Counted from the stretch's first letter, positions 9,456-19,251 are shown. The stretch: 64,000 nucleotides of DNA from Bacteroidales bacterium (GCA_016285515.1 JAEEQW010000006.1:64078-128077), one strand, 5' to 3'. The notes: generated by a model from the letters alone, not told the origin. Made by a program: numbers and translations.

Positions 9456-9463
9456 TACCTTTG
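9456..9463 (+). promoter_or_regulatory. Promoter of secreted thioredoxin-like protein, -7 box TACCTTTG
   Basis: TACCTTTGCAGA matches the TAnnTTTG consensus. It lies downstream of the earliest in-frame TTG at 9446, which rules that codon out as a start and supports the ATG at 9509. Confidence 0.65.
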
Positions 9464-9508
9464 CAGAATCAAATATTGAAAAACAATTATCTATTTAAAA
9501 CAATGATT

Positions 9509-11131
9509 ATGAAGAAGTTAACAATCTTATTATTATCACTATTGGTATGTATAGGCACATTATATTCCCAAAATGGCGGAAAGAATGTTGCCAAGGAGTG
9601 TGTTCTTTTTGAATTATTCACCGGAGTCAATTGTCCGTACTGCCCTGCAGCGGCAAACGGAGTGATGCAGATGCTTGATGAAGGGTTTCAGATAGCACCT
9701 GTAGCATTTCACACAAGTGCATTTTCAACAGCAGAATTTTATACATCTGAAACCAATGCCCGTGCAAATTACTATAGTATAACAAGTTACCCAACCCTCA
9801 AGGCTGACGGTATAAAGACTTTATCCGGTGGCGGCGGTGCAAGTGAGAATATGTACAGCTATTATGTGCCCCTTTACAATCAGCGCATCAACCAGCCGGC
9901 ATATTTCAATATCGGCCTTTCATGTTCAAGTCCTGTTGGCACGCAATATACTGTAACATGTACCGTGAATGAAATAGAAGAATGCCCATCTGACAATCTC
10001 AAAGTTTATATTGTACTGACACAGAATCATATACAAAGAAGTTGGCAAGGTATGTCAGAACTCAATTTCGTTGTAAGGGATATGATTCCAAATCAGAACG
10101 GAACAGCATATTCAGGCGGTGATATCACCATAACCGAGACTTTTGACATGGGCGAATACCCAAAGGAAGACTGTTATCTTACAGCATGGGTACAGAACGC
10201 AAGTACAAAAGAAGTCTATCAAGCAGTGAAATTATCCCTCAATTACCCTGATTATGAATATGATGTGTCTGTGAAGTCGGCTTTCGACGTGACAAAATAC
10301 AACTGTTCCGGAACGACCGGCGCAACCGTAGTTGTAAAAAACAACGGCTCAGTGCCGATTACCTCATTTGATGTTGTGGTTTATGCCAACGGCAATGAAG
10401 TAGCGCGTGAATCATGGAGCGGTGACGCAATTGAATTTACCGAGACCGCCCTTGTAAACCTGCCGTCATTTGACGTCAATGGCGCTTCACAGATTACAAT
10501 ATCCGCCATAAATCCAAACGGACATGAAGATGAAAATGAACTGAACGGCAAAACCATCACCTTTGAAGACCCGATTGATGCCGCCGAATACATCATTCTC
10601 GCATTGAGAACTGATTCAAATTTCGAGGAAACATCTGTTGAATGGATAAATATGGGTACCGGCGTAGTTGAAGAAACTATTACATACAACGCGGCTAACA
10701 AGATGTATATCAACAATTTGTACTTCACGGACAATTCCTGCTACAGACTTGCGATTTATGATTCCGGTAATGATGGCCTTTCGACATATTTCACAATATA
10801 CAACAAGGATGAAGTAAGTCTGTTCAACGGACAGCCAAAAATAAATCCGTTTTATTCTGTAATGGCAATTGAGTTTAATCCAACCTCATTAGGCATTGTC
10901 GAAAACTCTGACAATGGAGTTACAGTATTTCCAAATCCGAGCAACGGCATAGTAAATATTACTACAGGACGTGACTTTAACAAGGTTGAAATCTATGACC
11001 TGACAGGACGTATGATATACAGCAACCCGCAGGCTGAAAACGGTGAAATATCGTTAGGCAATCTCGAAGACGGTGTATATATGATGAAGGTGAATGACGA
11101 CACTGTTCAAAAAATTGTCATCAAACGTTAA
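9509..11131 (+). CDS. Secreted Omp28-like thioredoxin-fold protein with type IX sorting domain
   Basis: About 540 residues. MKKLTILLLSLLVCIGTLYSQ is a standard signal peptide. Next comes a thioredoxin-like domain of the Omp28-related kind (ECVLFELFTGVNCPYCPAA, with a CPYC active-site motif, then TSYPTLK containing the cis-proline). The middle holds Ig-like segments. The last ~80 residues are a type A type IX sorting domain: VFPNPSNGIVNI, VEIYDLTGRMIY, LEDGVYMMKV and the basic end KIVIKR. The protein should therefore cross the outer membrane by the type IX system and be anchored or released at the surface. A thiol-disulfide role is plausible from CPYC but not proven. A strong terminator follows. 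Confidence 0.87.
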   Translation: MKKLTILLLSLLVCIGTLYSQNGGKNVAKECVLFELFTGVNCPYCPAAANGVMQMLDEGFQIAPVAFHTSAFSTAEFYTSETNARANYYSITSYPTLKADGIKTLSGGGGASENMYSYYVPLYNQRINQPAYFNIGLSCSSPVGTQYTVTCTVNEIEECPSDNLKVYIVLTQNHIQRSWQGMSELNFVVRDMIPNQNGTAYSGGDITITETFDMGEYPKEDCYLTAWVQNASTKEVYQAVKLSLNYPDYEYDVSVKSAFDVTKYNCSGTTGATVVVKNNGSVPITSFDVVVYANGNEVARESWSGDAIEFTETALVNLPSFDVNGASQITISAINPNGHEDENELNGKTITFEDPIDAAEYIILALRTDSNFEETSVEWINMGTGVVEETITYNAANKMYINNLYFTDNSCYRLAIYDSGNDGLSTYFTIYNKDEVSLFNGQPKINPFYSVMAIEFNPTSLGIVENSDNGVTVFPNPSNGIVNITTGRDFNKVEIYDLTGRMIYSNPQAENGEISLGNLEDGVYMMKVNDDTVQKIVIKR

Positions 11132-11170
11132 GACACCACAACTCATTGATATACAAACACTATTATACTT

Positions 11171-11199
11171 AAAAGGGACGGTTTAATGCCGTCCCTTTT
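11171..11199. terminator. Bidirectional intrinsic terminator
   Basis: Perfect 11-bp stem AAAAGGGACGG / CCGTCCCTTTT with a 7-base loop. The A-rich left arm and T-rich right arm let it act in both directions, between the convergent secreted-protein gene and glyS. Confidence 0.9.
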
Positions 11200-11221
11200 G
11201 TGTTTTTAATTATTATTTCAA

Positions 11222-12742
11222 TTATAATTTCATCCTTTGAGCGATAACGGACGGAATGTTGTCGATGGCAATTCTGTCCTGACTCATCGTATCCCTCTCA
11301 CGGATTGTTACCGTATTATCTTCAAGCGTCTGATAATCTACTGTAATACAATACGGTGTGCCAATAGCATCCTGACGGCGGTAACGCTTTCCGATGGCGT
11401 CCTTCTCATCATACTGGCACATATACTGATATTTAAGCATGTCCATTATTTCACGTGCTTTCTCCGGCAGACCATCCTTCTTTACAAGCGGGAGAACAGC
11501 GGCTTTCATTGGAGCGAGCAATGGAGGGAATTTGAGGACAGTACGTGTGGAACCGTCGGTAAGAGTCTCCTCTGTATAAGCATGCGACAGAACGGTCAGG
11601 AACATACGGTCAACACCGATGGAGGTTTCAATGACGTATGGCACATAACTTTCATTAGTCTCAGAATCAAAATATTGTATCTTCTTGCCTGAGAATTTTG
11701 CATGCTGTGACAAGTCGAAATCAGTACGTGAGTGGATACCTTCGACTTCCTTGAAACCGAATGGGAATTTGAATTCGATGTCGGTTGCGGCATTTGCATA
11801 GTGGGCAAGTTTTTCGTGGTCGTGGTAACGGTAATTATCTTCACCCATACCGAGGGCAAGATGCCATTTCAGACGTTTTTCTTTCCAGTATTTGAACCAT
11901 TCGATTTCGGTTCCCGGTTTGCAGAAGAACTGCATCTCCATCTGCTCGAACTCTCTCATTCTGAAGATGAACTGACGTGCGACGATTTCATTGCGGAATG
12001 CCTTGCCTATCTGTGCTATGCCGAACGGAATCTTCATACGACCGCTTTTCTGGACGTTGAGGAAATTGACGAAAATACCCTGAGCCGTCTCAGGACGCAG
12101 ATACAGCAGCGAAGCGTCCTCGTTGACTGAGCCTATCTGCGTTGAGAACATCAGGTTAAACTGACGCACATCTGTCCAATTGCACGTTCCTGAAATCGGG
12201 CAGACAATCTTAAGGTCAACTATAAGCTGACGGAGTGCAGCCAAATCATTGTCATTCAAAGCATTAGTCATCTTTGTCTTGATGTCGTTGATTTCGCTGA
12301 TATATTTCATCACCCTTTCATTGGTGGTCTTATATTTTTCTTCATCGAAGGCATCTCCGAAGCGTTTTTTTGCCTTTTCGACTTCCTTATTGACTTTATC
12401 CTCAATCTTGGCAATATGGTCTTCTATAAGGACATCGGCGCGGTAACGTTTCTTTGAGTCCTTGTTGTCGATAAGAGGGTCATTGAAAGCGTCAACATGG
12501 CCTGAAGCCTTCCATATTGTAGGATGCATGAATATTGCAGAGTCAATGCCGACTATGTTTTCATTGTACTGAACCATTTCCCTCCACCAATACTGTTTGA
12601 TGTTGTTCTTCAGTTCTATGCCCATCTGACCGTAATCATAGACTGCGCTGAGTCCGTCATAAATGTCGCTTGACGGGAATATGAAACCATATTCCTTGCA
12701 GTGAGCGACTAAAAGCTTGAAAAAATCTTCTTTTTTTATCAT
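11222..12742 (-). CDS. glyS: Glycyl-tRNA synthetase, class II single-chain type
   Basis: Charges tRNA-Gly. The 506-residue protein is the alpha2 eukaryote/archaea-like form, not the enterobacterial GlyQ+GlyS tetramer. Class II motifs are visible: RPETAQGIFVNF (motif 1/2 region), FRNEIVARQFIFRMREFEQMEM split as motif 2, and SIGVDRMFL as motif 3. The anticodon-binding domain follows (LAPMKAAVLPLVKKDGL). The start MIKKEDFFKLL is at 12742, with a TACTTTTG promoter box about 85 bases upstream. Confidence 0.96.
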   Translation of the reverse strand: MIKKEDFFKLLVAHCKEYGFIFPSSDIYDGLSAVYDYGQMGIELKNNIKQYWWREMVQYNENIVGIDSAIFMHPTIWKASGHVDAFNDPLIDNKDSKKRYRADVLIEDHIAKIEDKVNKEVEKAKKRFGDAFDEEKYKTTNERVMKYISEINDIKTKMTNALNDNDLAALRQLIVDLKIVCPISGTCNWTDVRQFNLMFSTQIGSVNEDASLLYLRPETAQGIFVNFLNVQKSGRMKIPFGIAQIGKAFRNEIVARQFIFRMREFEQMEMQFFCKPGTEIEWFKYWKEKRLKWHLALGMGEDNYRYHDHEKLAHYANAATDIEFKFPFGFKEVEGIHSRTDFDLSQHAKFSGKKIQYFDSETNESYVPYVIETSIGVDRMFLTVLSHAYTEETLTDGSTRTVLKFPPLLAPMKAAVLPLVKKDGLPEKAREIMDMLKYQYMCQYDEKDAIGKRYRRQDAIGTPYCITVDYQTLEDNTVTIRERDTMSQDRIAIDNIPSVIAQRMKL

Positions 12743-12827
12743 ATCATTAATTTTAAATTTTCCGATAATATGAATTTCCCGATGTCATAACATTAATCTG
12801 ATAATCAATGCTGTCAAAATTCAACTG

Positions 12828-12835
12828 CAAAAGTA
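12828..12835 (-). promoter_or_regulatory. glyS promoter, -7 box TACTTTTG
   Basis: Minus-strand TACTTTTGC in the 162-bp gap shared with manC. It implies an untranslated leader of roughly 80 bases; I see no T-box or other recognisable leader element in it. Confidence 0.6.
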
Positions 12836-12860
12836 GTCTATTTAATTGAAAAATAATTGC

Positions 12861-12868
12861 TACCTTCG
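12861..12868 (+). promoter_or_regulatory. manC promoter, -7 box TACCTTCG
   Basis: TACCTTCGCAAA differs from TAnnTTTG at one position and lies about 37 bases before the manC ATG, divergent from the glyS box. Confidence 0.5.
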
Positions 12869-12904
12869 CAAAAATTAAAATAACAATCATAAGACCATTA
12901 TAAA

Positions 12905-13978
12905 ATGTACACCGACAACAATTTCGCTGTGATAATGGCTGGCGGCATCGGGTCGAGATTTTGGCCTATGAGCCGCACTCACAAGCCCAAACAATTCATT
13001 GACATATTAGGTACAGGAGAGACTCTTATCCAACAGACATTCAACAGACTGCACAAACTTTGTCCATACGAGAACATCTTAGTGGTTACAAATTCCATAT
13101 ACCGTGATCTTGTGGCACAGCAATTGCCGGAAATGCCTGCAGAAAACATCTTGTGCGAACCCTGTCGTCGCAACACGGCACCATGTATCTGCTACGCATA
13201 CAACAAGATAGCCCTCAAAAACCCAAACGCCCGAATGATTGTCGCTCCTTCCGACCACATCATCATGAAAGAGGATATATTCGTTGATGTTGCAGAATAC
13301 GCACTTGAAAGCTCATCAAAGAGTGACTGTCTTATCACCATCGGCATATTACCTTCACGCCCCGACACAGGCTATGGATACATTAAAATTGACAATGACG
13401 GCAGCCACAAACTTAATGAAAGGATTGATAAGGTACTGGCATTTAAAGAGAAGCCAGATCTTGAAACTGCAAAGATGTTTCTTGCCGATGGCAGTTATGT
13501 ATGGAACTCAGGCATCTTCATCTGGTCGGTAGAGTCCATCAGAAAAGCATTTGTCAGATATCTTCCCGACATTGATGAGGCTTTTGCCAAAGGTGTGGGG
13601 TTGTACAACACTGAAAATGAGACAGACTTCGTCAACAGAACATACGAGGCATGTCGCAACATATCCATAGATTTCGGTGTAATGGAACACGCCAACAACG
13701 TGTATGTCTGTCGTTGTGATTTAGGTTGGTCGGACTTAGGCACGTGGGTGTCATTGTTTGAAAATTCGCCAAAAAATGCCGACAACAACGTAATCAAGGG
13801 CAATGTAACAGCTTTCGATTCAAAGAACTGCATTATAAGAGCTCCCGAAGGGAAACAGGTAGCGGTACTTGGGATCAAAGATTTGATTATCATTGACGAA
13901 GGAGATGTTTTGCTGATTTGCGACAAAAGCAAGGAACAACAGATAAAAGATGTTGTAAGTGCTGTTTCGACAAAATAG
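12905..13978 (+). CDS. manC: Mannose-1-phosphate guanylyltransferase
   Basis: Makes GDP-mannose from GTP and mannose 1-phosphate, the precursor for GDP-fucose and mannosylated surface glycans. The 357-residue length is the short, single-function form without the fused phosphomannose isomerase domain. The nucleotide-binding signature MAGGIGSRFWPMSRTHKPKQF is at residues about 11-31, FKEKPD near 180 binds the sugar phosphate, and a C-terminal left-handed helix-like segment is present. It stands alone with its own promoter. Confidence 0.94.
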   Translation: MYTDNNFAVIMAGGIGSRFWPMSRTHKPKQFIDILGTGETLIQQTFNRLHKLCPYENILVVTNSIYRDLVAQQLPEMPAENILCEPCRRNTAPCICYAYNKIALKNPNARMIVAPSDHIIMKEDIFVDVAEYALESSSKSDCLITIGILPSRPDTGYGYIKIDNDGSHKLNERIDKVLAFKEKPDLETAKMFLADGSYVWNSGIFIWSVESIRKAFVRYLPDIDEAFAKGVGLYNTENETDFVNRTYEACRNISIDFGVMEHANNVYVCRCDLGWSDLGTWVSLFENSPKNADNNVIKGNVTAFDSKNCIIRAPEGKQVAVLGIKDLIIIDEGDVLLICDKSKEQQIKDVVSAVSTK

Positions 13979-14042
13979 ACGGCTGAACGTAATTTTAATT
14001 ATTCACTAAACTAATGTAAAATTAACCTAATACTATTTAAAA

Positions 14043-14720
14043 ATGAAAAAATCAGTTTTTGCCCTCGTATGCCTCATCGGCGCGATTTTCTTCACATCAT
14101 GCAACACCTCGAAGTTTTTCAGCCAAAAAGCATCCGACATCCAGCCGATTGCTCTGGTTGAGTCCTATTCCTACATCACGGATGCGGTCGGTGACTTTTC
14201 CACCTACTATCTTCCAGATGCCTCCCGCTTCAACCAATTGCTGATCACCGACATTGTGACCTCGCTCGGAATGCCAATCAAAAAGACTGTGACCGTGGAT
14301 TTTGACGCTGAACACAAGGGCTCCAAATTGGATTCTTGGATGTACAATCTGGTTGATATTTCGGCAAACAAAGCTCAGCATCTGATCGTTCCCGATGAAA
14401 TACGCAACGCTGTCCGCAATAGCGGTTGCCGTTACGGCCTGCTAATCACCGATGTAGGCTATTCCAAGAATGCAAATCAATTGGCTTTGGAAGAGGGAAT
14501 TGAAGTTGGCATGAGGATAGCGGATTTCATATTCAACAACAGCGTTGAATTTTCAAAAGAAACCGAAGCCTATCTTAACGGCGTGTACGCTTTGGTTTTC
14601 GACAGCCAAACTGGCGAGGCGGTATGGTACGGAAGCAGACCCAGACGCTACGAATACAATCCACTCGACCGTCAGAGCCTGACAAAGCAGTTGACAAGTC
14701 TTTTTAAGGATTTCCAATAA
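14043..14720 (+). CDS. Predicted lipoprotein, unrecognised
   Basis: A 225-residue protein beginning MKKSVFALVCLIGAIFFTSC, a lipoprotein signal with the lipobox cysteine at residue 20. The remainder is a single globular domain, mixed alpha/beta by eye, with no motif I can assign. Third codon positions use C and G more than neighbouring genes do, and the 3' flank is also unusually GC-rich and structured, so recent transfer is possible. No clear TAnnTTTG box is seen in the 64-bp gap after manC, so it may be read through from manC. Confidence 0.7.
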   Translation: MKKSVFALVCLIGAIFFTSCNTSKFFSQKASDIQPIALVESYSYITDAVGDFSTYYLPDASRFNQLLITDIVTSLGMPIKKTVTVDFDAEHKGSKLDSWMYNLVDISANKAQHLIVPDEIRNAVRNSGCRYGLLITDVGYSKNANQLALEEGIEVGMRIADFIFNNSVEFSKETEAYLNGVYALVFDSQTGEAVWYGSRPRRYEYNPLDRQSLTKQLTSLFKDFQ

Positions 14721-14788
14721 TTGTGTTGCTTTTGCCACCCGCCGCACGGATAGCACCCAAGCAATGTATTCTGACCACCCATGACTAC

Positions 14789-14864
14789 GCGGTTGCTGTC
14801 GTGTAGCAATCCCGCATACAACGGCTCATGAACCACGCCGAGAAAAACCGTTCTCAGGCGTGAC
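14789..14864. other. GC-rich structured spacer with two hairpins
   Basis: Within the 153-bp gap between convergent genes. Hairpin one: GCGGTTGCT, 7-base loop, AGCAA-tc-CCGC (14789-14815). Hairpin two: CACGCC-GAG, 10-base loop, CTC-a-GGCGTG (14836-14864). Neither has a T-run. Composition differs sharply from other gaps in the window. Confidence 0.5.
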
Positions 14865-14873
14865 CATGCAACT

Positions 14874-17294
14874 CTACTGATAATAAATCCTCTTAATTCT
14901 CTGCGACAGGGTTGATATGATTTCGTACGGAATTGTATGGGCGGCAGCGGCCAATTTCGAAAGAGGCGCATGCTCACCGAAAATTTCCACCTCGTCACCC
15001 TCTTCAACTCCCATACCGGTGACATCGGCAAAACACATGTCCATGCATACCCTTCCAACTATCGGAGCATATCTGCGCCTGATATATACCTCAACCCCAC
15101 TGTTCGATAATGACAAGAAAAAACCATCAGCATAGCCTATTGGCAGTATGGCAATTTCAGAATCGCGCTGCGCTGTCCATGTCTGCCCGTAACCTACCCC
15201 CTCGCCTTTTGGCACTTTACGTACCTGCGATACCACTGCCTTCAACTTTAATGCAGGCTGCAAATTCATAATTCTGTTCAGGTTTTCTTCAGCACCGTAA
15301 AGACCAATTCCAAGCCTTACCATATCAAACTGATAATCAGTGAACAACGCAATACCATACGAGTTCAGGATGTGCTTTATGGTCCTATACCCTATTCCGC
15401 TTTCAATCTGCATCGACATAGATTCGAACCTGTGAATCTGACCCATTGTGAAATCATATCGGTCGGCCATGTCGGCACAGGCAAGATGCGAGAAAATTGA
15501 ACTTACGTGAATATATTCAGAATTATCTTTCAACGTCTGCAGCAATTCGGGTATCTGCTCTTCGGTAAAACCCAAACGGTGCATCCCAGTATCGACTTTC
15601 ACGTGAATATTCAGTCTGTCTCCCGGATTGTTCAACTGGCGCGCAAGTTCGCATATTCTCTTTAGCTTGCGGATGCTGTAAACTTCAGGTTCCAAGTGAA
15701 ATTTTATCATGGCACTCAATGCCGATGTCCCTGGATTCATCACCACTATCGGCAAAGTGATACCTGCCTGGCGCAGTTCAATACCTTCGTCAACTATGGC
15801 AACAGCAAGATAATCAACCTTTTGCGACTGTAAGATTGATGCTATTTCCACACTGCCGCTGCCATACGAGAATGCCTTGACCATAACGAGAAGTTTAGTC
15901 TGCGGTTTGACTTTATTGCGGACAATGCTCAGGTTATTGAGGATGGTATCGACATTTATCTCAAGCACTGTGTCGTGTTCCTTTTGCTGCAATATGTTGC
16001 CGATTCTTTCAAAATGGAAGTTTCGTGCTCCTTTCAGAAGGACAGCCTGATTGATGAAAAGTGCAGAATTAAAGCGATTTATAAAATCATCGGTGCTCAG
16101 ATAACAATAAGACTGACAATTGAATTTGTCGGCGTAAGTGGTTATTTTGGTACCGACAAGAAATATCTGGTTTATGTCGTGATTGTTGATAATATCGGCG
16201 ACTTCGTTGTAAAGCACGTCATCCGATTCTTCGCTTTCGACAAAATCGGAAACAATTACCGACCTGGATGGAAGCCTGTTCTGCTGCATAAGCTCGCCTA
16301 CGGCAATCTGGAAAGACTTAATATCGAGACTGTAACTGTCGTTGATAATCAGGCTGTTGTTGATACCATCCTTGAGCTCAAGACGCATTTCAAGAGGGAC
16401 AATTTCAGATAGGCGTTTCTCAAGATTGGGAATGTTGTATATGAAAAAGTCTATGAATGCGAGGCAATGGGAGATGTTTTCCACCGATGCAGGGTTGCCA
16501 AAAAGATTGGCAAAATCCTTGATTTTCTCTTTGGAGTATTCCGGACTCCAGCCAATAAGCCTCTTGTTAGGATAAGCCTTTTCAAGAGCCTGTTTAATAT
16601 TATGATAATCAGAACTATAGAAGATGACCTCAGAGTTTTTGAACAGTTTTATCTTTTCCTCTGTCATTTCAGCTGCAGACTCGAAGTTCTGCAAATGGGC
16701 TGTGCCTATGTTGGTGATGATACCCATAGTGGGTCGTATCATTTTCTCAAGGCGTTCCATTTCGCCTTTCTGGGAAATTCCAGCTTCGATTATTCCCAAC
16801 TGCGCATGCAAGGGGAGTCCGAGAATTGACAAGGCAACGCCTATTTGGGAGTTGAAACTTTTCGGACTGCGATATACATTCATTTCAGGGGTAAGAAGCT
16901 GATACAGCCATTCCTTGACGATGGTTTTGCCATTGCTGCCGGTGATTCCGAGAATCGGATAATCAATGTGACTACGGTAATTCGCAGCCAAGGTTTGAAG
17001 TGCAATTACGGCATCAACGACAACTATTACATTAGCCTCATCAATGATATTTTCAGGGATAAGGTCCGTTTCCGTCACGATGAAATTTCTCACGCCTTTG
17101 GCGAAAAGGCCTTCGATGTATTTGTGACCGTTATCTTTGTCGGTTTTGATGGCAAAGAAAAGAGTCTTGACGCTATTTCCGAGCAAACGGCTGTCGATGA
17201 GGAATTCCTCTATCACGCTGTTTTTAACCGGTGACATCGTTGTTCCGTCAACGACTTCGATGATATTGTTTATATTGAATTGGGTGTTTGACAT
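14874..17294 (-). CDS. murF-alr: Bifunctional MurF ligase / alanine racemase
   Basis: A fusion of two peptidoglycan precursor enzymes, 806 residues. The N-terminal half is UDP-MurNAc-tripeptide:D-Ala-D-Ala ligase, with the ATP-binding motif ITGSNGKTIVKEWL near residue 118 and the Mur ligase C-terminal domain. The C-terminal half is the PLP alanine racemase, with MVKAFSYGSG near residue 470 holding the PLP lysine and VGYGQTW preceding the end region. Making D-alanine and adding D-Ala-D-Ala in one chain is a known Bacteroidota arrangement. The frame extends upstream to 17348, but a -7 box at 17336-17343 lies within that extension, so the ATG at 17294 (MSNTQFNINN) is the start. Confidence 0.95.
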   Translation of the reverse strand: MSNTQFNINNIIEVVDGTTMSPVKNSVIEEFLIDSRLLGNSVKTLFFAIKTDKDNGHKYIEGLFAKGVRNFIVTETDLIPENIIDEANVIVVVDAVIALQTLAANYRSHIDYPILGITGSNGKTIVKEWLYQLLTPEMNVYRSPKSFNSQIGVALSILGLPLHAQLGIIEAGISQKGEMERLEKMIRPTMGIITNIGTAHLQNFESAAEMTEEKIKLFKNSEVIFYSSDYHNIKQALEKAYPNKRLIGWSPEYSKEKIKDFANLFGNPASVENISHCLAFIDFFIYNIPNLEKRLSEIVPLEMRLELKDGINNSLIINDSYSLDIKSFQIAVGELMQQNRLPSRSVIVSDFVESEESDDVLYNEVADIINNHDINQIFLVGTKITTYADKFNCQSYCYLSTDDFINRFNSALFINQAVLLKGARNFHFERIGNILQQKEHDTVLEINVDTILNNLSIVRNKVKPQTKLLVMVKAFSYGSGSVEIASILQSQKVDYLAVAIVDEGIELRQAGITLPIVVMNPGTSALSAMIKFHLEPEVYSIRKLKRICELARQLNNPGDRLNIHVKVDTGMHRLGFTEEQIPELLQTLKDNSEYIHVSSIFSHLACADMADRYDFTMGQIHRFESMSMQIESGIGYRTIKHILNSYGIALFTDYQFDMVRLGIGLYGAEENLNRIMNLQPALKLKAVVSQVRKVPKGEGVGYGQTWTAQRDSEIAILPIGYADGFFLSLSNSGVEVYIRRRYAPIVGRVCMDMCFADVTGMGVEEGDEVEIFGEHAPLSKLAAAAHTIPYEIISTLSQRIKRIYYQ

Positions 17295-17335
17295 ATCATT
17301 ATGAATATCAAATGCAAACTTTAGATTTGCAAGCG

Positions 17336-17343
17336 CAAAAATA
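17336..17343 (-). promoter_or_regulatory. murF-alr promoter, -7 box TATTTTTG
   Basis: Minus-strand TATTTTTGCGC about 42 bases before the MurF-Alr ATG. It lies beside the rightward box at 17360-17367, giving a compact divergent promoter. Confidence 0.6.
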
Positions 17344-17359
17344 AACAAAAAAAATGTAT

Positions 17360-17367
17360 TATTTTTG
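17360..17367 (+). promoter_or_regulatory. DEAD-box helicase promoter, -7 box TATTTTTG
   Basis: TATTTTTGCCG 30 bases before the helicase ATG, matching TAnnTTTG. Confidence 0.6.
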
Positions 17368-17397
17368 CCGCCGCAAAATATTGAAAATTAATTAATA

Positions 17398-19251
17398 ATG
17401 AACTTTGAAGAATTAGGATTGCGACCGGAACTGTTGAAGGCAGTGGAGAAATTGGGATTTGTTGAACCTATGCCCATACAGGAACAAGTCATCCCATATA
17501 TTCTGAACGAAAATACTGATTTGGTGGGACTTGCGCAAACTGGAACCGGCAAGACGGCTGCTTTCGGACTGCCTATCCTCAACATGATAGACGTCAACGA
17601 AAAGAAGATTCAGGCACTTGTCCTGTCTCCCACACGTGAACTTTGCATACAAATAGCCAACGACTTGAAACACTATGCCGAATTCATTCCGCAAATAAAA
17701 GTGGTTCCGGTCTATGGCGGTGAGAACATTGTGACCCAGTTCAAGGAACTCGATGTGACACCGCAGATTCTGGTTGCCACTCCAGGACGTCTGATAGACC
17801 TCATCGAAAGGAAAAAAGTGTCGCTTTCAGAGATAAAATATCTCGTCCTCGACGAGGCTGACGAAATGCTCAACATGGGATTCATCGAAGACATAGAGAC
17901 TATCCTCCAGGGAGTTCCTGAAGACAGACGCACACTGCTGTTTTCAGCGACTATGCCTGCAGAAATCGCCGACATCGCTAAGAAATACATGAAAAACTAT
18001 CATGAAATTTCAGTCGGAATCCGTAACTCCGGCGCCGAAAATGTGGAACATTTCTACTACATGGTCAAAGCTCAGAACAGATATCTTGCACTGAAACGCA
18101 TCGTTGACATCAACCCGGACATTTATGGCATAGTTTTCTGCCGCACACGTCAGGAAACCAAAGAAGTGGCCGACAAGCTGATGCAGGACGGCTATAACGC
18201 CGATGCCCTTCACGGTGACTTAAGCCAGGCACAGCGCGATTATGTGATGAACCGTTTCAGAATCCACAATCTTCAGCTGCTCGTTGCAACCGATGTGGCG
18301 GCACGCGGTCTCGATGTCAGCGACCTTACACACATCATCAACTATAACCTCCCCGATGAAAACGAGGTCTATATCCACCGCAGCGGTCGTACAGGACGTG
18401 CTGGCAAACAGGGTGTCTCAATCTCAATCATACACGTAAAGGAACTGCACAAAATAAAGGCTTTGGAAAAAATCACCAAAAAGCAGTTCACAAGACTTAT
18501 GGTTCCTAACGGACTGGAAATCTGCAAGAAACAATTGTTCCACCTAATCGATAAGATGGAAAACGTCCAGATCAACGACGAACAGATAGACGTGTTCCTG
18601 CCGCACATCTACAAAAAACTCGGATATCTGACCAAAGAAGACATCATAAACCGTTTCGTCTCATTGGAATTCAACCGTTTTCTCGATTACTACAAGGACG
18701 CTCAGGACATCAATATCGAAGACAGGCCGTCACGCAACAAGCGCAGCAAGGATGACAGAAACAACAGGAACGATGACGACAGACGCTCCAAAGCCAACGA
18801 CAGCCGACGCGATGACAACTATAAGGAAAACAGAAACAGCCGACGCGGAAGAAATGACGACGGAGACTATCCTGAACGCGGAACAAAAGTCCGCATGAAA
18901 ATCAACTTCGGCGGCAGCAGCGACAAAGTCACCCCCAAAAACCTCCTCGGGCTCATCAACTCCACTACTGACGACCGCTCCATCAGCATCACCAACATCG
19001 AGATAACCGATAAATTTTCGTTCTTTGACGTTTATGCCGACCAGGCATACAAACTCATCGATGCCTTCGAAAGTCAGCCCAGAAAGGGCTATTATGTGGA
19101 TTTAGTGAACAATGACAAACTATATGGCAAGAAGCAGAAACGTGAAAAGCAGGAATACGACAGGAGAGCGGAGCACAAACGCAAGGAACGCAAGAAATCA
19201 GACAAAAATAAAGGGAAAAGACGCTCAGGACGACGCAGCGACAAAAAATAA
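17398..19251 (+). CDS. DEAD-box ATP-dependent RNA helicase with DbpA-type RNA-binding domain
   Basis: 617 residues. The helicase core has the Q motif (PMPIQEQVIPYI), motif I AQTGTGKT, Ia PTREL, II DEAD, III SAT, V ATDVAARGLDV and VI HRSGRTGRAG. After the core comes an Arg/Asp/Asn-rich linker (about residues 440-500), then a DbpA-like RNA-binding domain (VRMKINFGGSSDKVTPKNL onward), then a very basic lysine/arginine tail. This is the CsdA/DeaD type used in ribosome assembly and mRNA unwinding, often cold-induced. The domain order is normal for Bacteroidota; the exact orthologue name is not certain. Confidence 0.93.
   Translation: MNFEELGLRPELLKAVEKLGFVEPMPIQEQVIPYILNENTDLVGLAQTGTGKTAAFGLPILNMIDVNEKKIQALVLSPTRELCIQIANDLKHYAEFIPQIKVVPVYGGENIVTQFKELDVTPQILVATPGRLIDLIERKKVSLSEIKYLVLDEADEMLNMGFIEDIETILQGVPEDRRTLLFSATMPAEIADIAKKYMKNYHEISVGIRNSGAENVEHFYYMVKAQNRYLALKRIVDINPDIYGIVFCRTRQETKEVADKLMQDGYNADALHGDLSQAQRDYVMNRFRIHNLQLLVATDVAARGLDVSDLTHIINYNLPDENEVYIHRSGRTGRAGKQGVSISIIHVKELHKIKALEKITKKQFTRLMVPNGLEICKKQLFHLIDKMENVQINDEQIDVFLPHIYKKLGYLTKEDIINRFVSLEFNRFLDYYKDAQDINIEDRPSRNKRSKDDRNNRNDDDRRSKANDSRRDDNYKENRNSRRGRNDDGDYPERGTKVRMKINFGGSSDKVTPKNLLGLINSTTDDRSISITNIEITDKFSFFDVYADQAYKLIDAFESQPRKGYYVDLVNNDKLYGKKQKREKQEYDRRAEHKRKERKKSDKNKGKRRSGRRSDKK

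Noticed and set aside
14672-15058. Leftward frame of 128 codons across the structured spacer
   Set aside because: It runs through the ends of two confirmed genes and shows no recognised domain; the spacer looks structural rather than coding.
15597-15607. TTTCACGTGAA, a partial parS core inside the alanine racemase half
   Set aside because: The flanks do not match; only 11 of 16 positions fit the palindrome.
17295-17348. 18-residue N-terminal extension of MurF-Alr
   Set aside because: The extension contains the gene's own -7 promoter box, so it cannot be translated from that promoter.
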